Assembly: GCA_023253795.1 (NCBI GenBank)
Contig: JALRFG010000029.1
Span: 1 to 15,501, forward strand
DNA length: 15,501 nt
Direction: 5' to 3'
DNA from: Methylocystis sp.
Lineage (GTDB): Bacteria > Pseudomonadota > Alphaproteobacteria > Rhizobiales > Beijerinckiaceae
Positions within the stretch are counted from its first letter, which is position 1; each line of letters opens with the position of its first letter. A model generated the notes under the pieces. The model did not search any database. It was not told the DNA's origin and saw only the letters and a list, made by a program, of their open reading frames with translations. Positions 13,546 through 15,501 of the stretch are shown here, one piece after another. A program made the position numbers and the translations under genes.

Positions 13546-14177
13546 TTGGCGAACCAGGGCTGAAGCACCGGATAGCCGGCGCCGGCCAGCAGCGACACGG
13601 TTTCATACAGCGGCAGGCCGACAACCGCCGTGTAGGAGCCGACGAGCTTGACCACAAAGATCCCGGCGAGCCCCTGAATGGCGTAACCGCCAGCCTTGCC
13701 GCGCCATTCGCCGGCGGCGAGATAGGCGTCGACATCCATCGCGCCGAGGCGCTTGAAGCGGATGCGCGCCTCCACCAGACGATTGGTCTCCTGTCCGGAA
13801 GGCGAGATCAGGCTCACCGCCGTGAAGACACGGTGCTGGCGGCCGGAGAGGAGTTGCAGACATTCGTCGGCCTCCTCGGTGGTTTCCGGCTTGGGCAGAA
13901 TTCGGCGACCGACCGAGACGACCGTATCGGCGGAGAGGATGTAGCTGTTTTTCAGATCGGGATGCGCCTGCCGGGTTCTGGCGGCGACGACGGCCTTGTC
14001 GCCGGCCAGTCGGGTCGCGAGCCCTCGGGGCGATTCGCCCTTCAGCGGGGTTTCGTCGATGTCGGACGGCAGGAGATGGTCGACCTCAAGCCCGGCCTGC
14101 TGCAGCAAAGCGAGCCGACGCGGCGAGGCCGAGGCGAGAATAAGTTTTGCGCGGGGAGCTGCGGGTTCGACAGTCAC
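13539..14177 (-). CDS. maf: Maf-family nucleoside triphosphate pyrophosphatase
   Basis: This 212-residue protein has the Maf signature KLILASASPRRLALLQQAGL near its N-terminus. Family motifs follow: SADTVVSVGRRILPKP (about residues 83-98), LSGRQHRVFTAVSL, and GGYAIQGLAG. Maf enzymes hydrolyse non-canonical or UTP/dTTP-type nucleotides to monophosphates, and some members arrest septation when overproduced. The start is GTG 14177 with GGAG about 9 nt upstream. It follows infA by 23 bp, so it is almost certainly in the same operon. In many relatives a yacG gene follows maf; here the next bases hold hairpins and the small ORF instead. The stop lies in a short repeat (listed separately). Substrate class (YhdE versus YceF type) is not assigned. 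Confidence 0.94.
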   Translation of the reverse strand: MTVEPAAPRAKLILASASPRRLALLQQAGLEVDHLLPSDIDETPLKGESPRGLATRLAGDKAVVAARTRQAHPDLKNSYILSADTVVSVGRRILPKPETTEEADECLQLLSGRQHRVFTAVSLISPSGQETNRLVEARIRFKRLGAMDVDAYLAAGEWRGKAGGYAIQGLAGIFVVKLVGSYTAVVGLPLYETVSLLAGAGYPVLQPWFAKA

Positions 14178-14200
14178 GAAACGGCTCCGCCTTCAGGGCC

Positions 14201-14419
14201 TTAACGGAAACGATAGGTGATGCGGCCCTTGGTCAGATCATAGGGCGTCATCTCGACCAGCACCTTGTCGCCTTCCAGCACGCGAATGCGGTTCTTGCGC
14301 ATCTTGCCGGCGGTGTGGGCGACGATTTCATGATCGTTTTCAAGCTTCACGCGGAACATCGCGCTGGGCAGCAGTTCGGTCACGATACCGGGGAATTCGA
14401 GCAGTTCTTCCTTGGCCAT
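14201..14419 (-). CDS. infA: Translation initiation factor IF-1
   Basis: The 72-residue protein MAKEELLEFPGIVTELLPSA... is a single S1/OB-fold domain with the conserved MFRVKLENDHEIVAHTAG, GKMRKNRIRVLEGDKV and MTPYDLTKGRITYRFR. It binds the 30S A site during initiation and assists IF-2 and IF-3. Length equals the E. coli protein. AAGGA lies 5 nt before ATG 14419. It is followed by maf after 23 bp; uvrB ends 177 bp upstream on the same strand. The upstream gap should hold its promoter, but I could not pick a convincing -35/-10 pair. It contains a perfect CCCCGGCCGGGG palindrome at 14477-14488. Confidence 0.98.
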   Translation of the reverse strand: MAKEELLEFPGIVTELLPSAMFRVKLENDHEIVAHTAGKMRKNRIRVLEGDKVLVEMTPYDLTKGRITYRFR

Positions 14420-14551
14420 GTGGGTCCTTAAGGGCGCGTCCGTCAGCCGGCCCGCGTAAAGCGAAAAGCCGCTGCGCCCCGGCCGGGGAGAGCGGAACCG
14501 GGAGCCTCTTAGCCGAAAACCGGGGCCTTGGGTAGGGGCAGGGTTCTTTCG

Positions 14552-14595
14552 ACGCTCTACTTCAGCGAACTGCTTGGGCGAACTACTTCGGCGCT

Positions 14596-14603
<8 letters not shown>
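14552..14603 (-). repeat. Four 13-bp tandem repeats covering the uvrB stop codon
   Basis: Read on the plus strand, the units are ACGCTCTACTTCA (14552-14564), GCGAACTGCTTGG (14565-14577), GCGAACTACTTCG (14578-14590) and GCGCTCTACTTCG (14591-14603). In the coding direction three of the four carry TAG after GAAG. The copy at 14591-14603 contains the real uvrB stop (14598-14596), and the third copy downstream of it has CAG changed to no stop only in the 14565-14577 unit. Confidence 0.8.

Positions 14604-15501
<898 letters not shown>

Overview
The window is ordinary, densely coded alphaproteobacterial chromosome: GC-rich, short intergenic gaps, and no mobile element, CRISPR array, tRNA or rRNA that I can see. 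A DUF2865 secreted protein, a CckA-type cell-cycle kinase, a mitochondrial-type NADP isocitrate dehydrogenase, a zinc-less DksA and a likely suhB/MmgR-type small RNA together point to the Hyphomicrobiales (Rhizobiales). A Methylocystaceae/Beijerinckiaceae-like host is possible but is only a guess.

Layout, left to right. (1) 1-1242, minus strand: a NifU-like Fe-S scaffold followed by tsaB (cut by the left edge). (2) 1384-2633: a small NTF2-like protein (plus) converging with the tRNA methyltransferase trmJ (minus). (3) 2804-4557, plus: icd, then dksA with its own promoter and a strong terminator. (4) 4619-5617, minus: a FliO-like membrane protein with a very long proline-rich tail, divergent from cckA (5920-8454, plus). 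The shared intergenic region carries a perfect CtrA-type box, which suggests that the CckA-CtrA cell-cycle circuit regulates its own sensor kinase and/or the FliO-like gene. (5) 8504-10404: two divergent genes for exported proteins, DUF2865 (minus) and CreA (plus). (6) 10456-13051, plus: cysS and alr, probably co-transcribed. (7) 13052-13538: no large gene, but a probable small RNA of about 78 nt with an anti-Shine-Dalgarno loop, an 18-bp perfect palindrome at its presumed promoter, and on the other strand a 41-residue single-membrane-span ORF. (8) 13539-15501, minus: uvrB (cut by the right edge), infA and maf.

The genes are mainly housekeeping: tRNA modification (tsaB, trmJ), translation (cysS, infA), Fe-S assembly, the TCA cycle, cell wall (alr), DNA repair (uvrB) and stress/cell-cycle control (dksA, cckA). 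I found no convincing multi-gene novel system. The points most worth a second look are the CtrA box, the small RNA and its upstream palindrome, the 41-aa membrane ORF, the cysteine-poor DksA, and an odd recurrence: three genes (icd, maf, uvrB) end in a short tandem repeat whose unit contains the stop codon.
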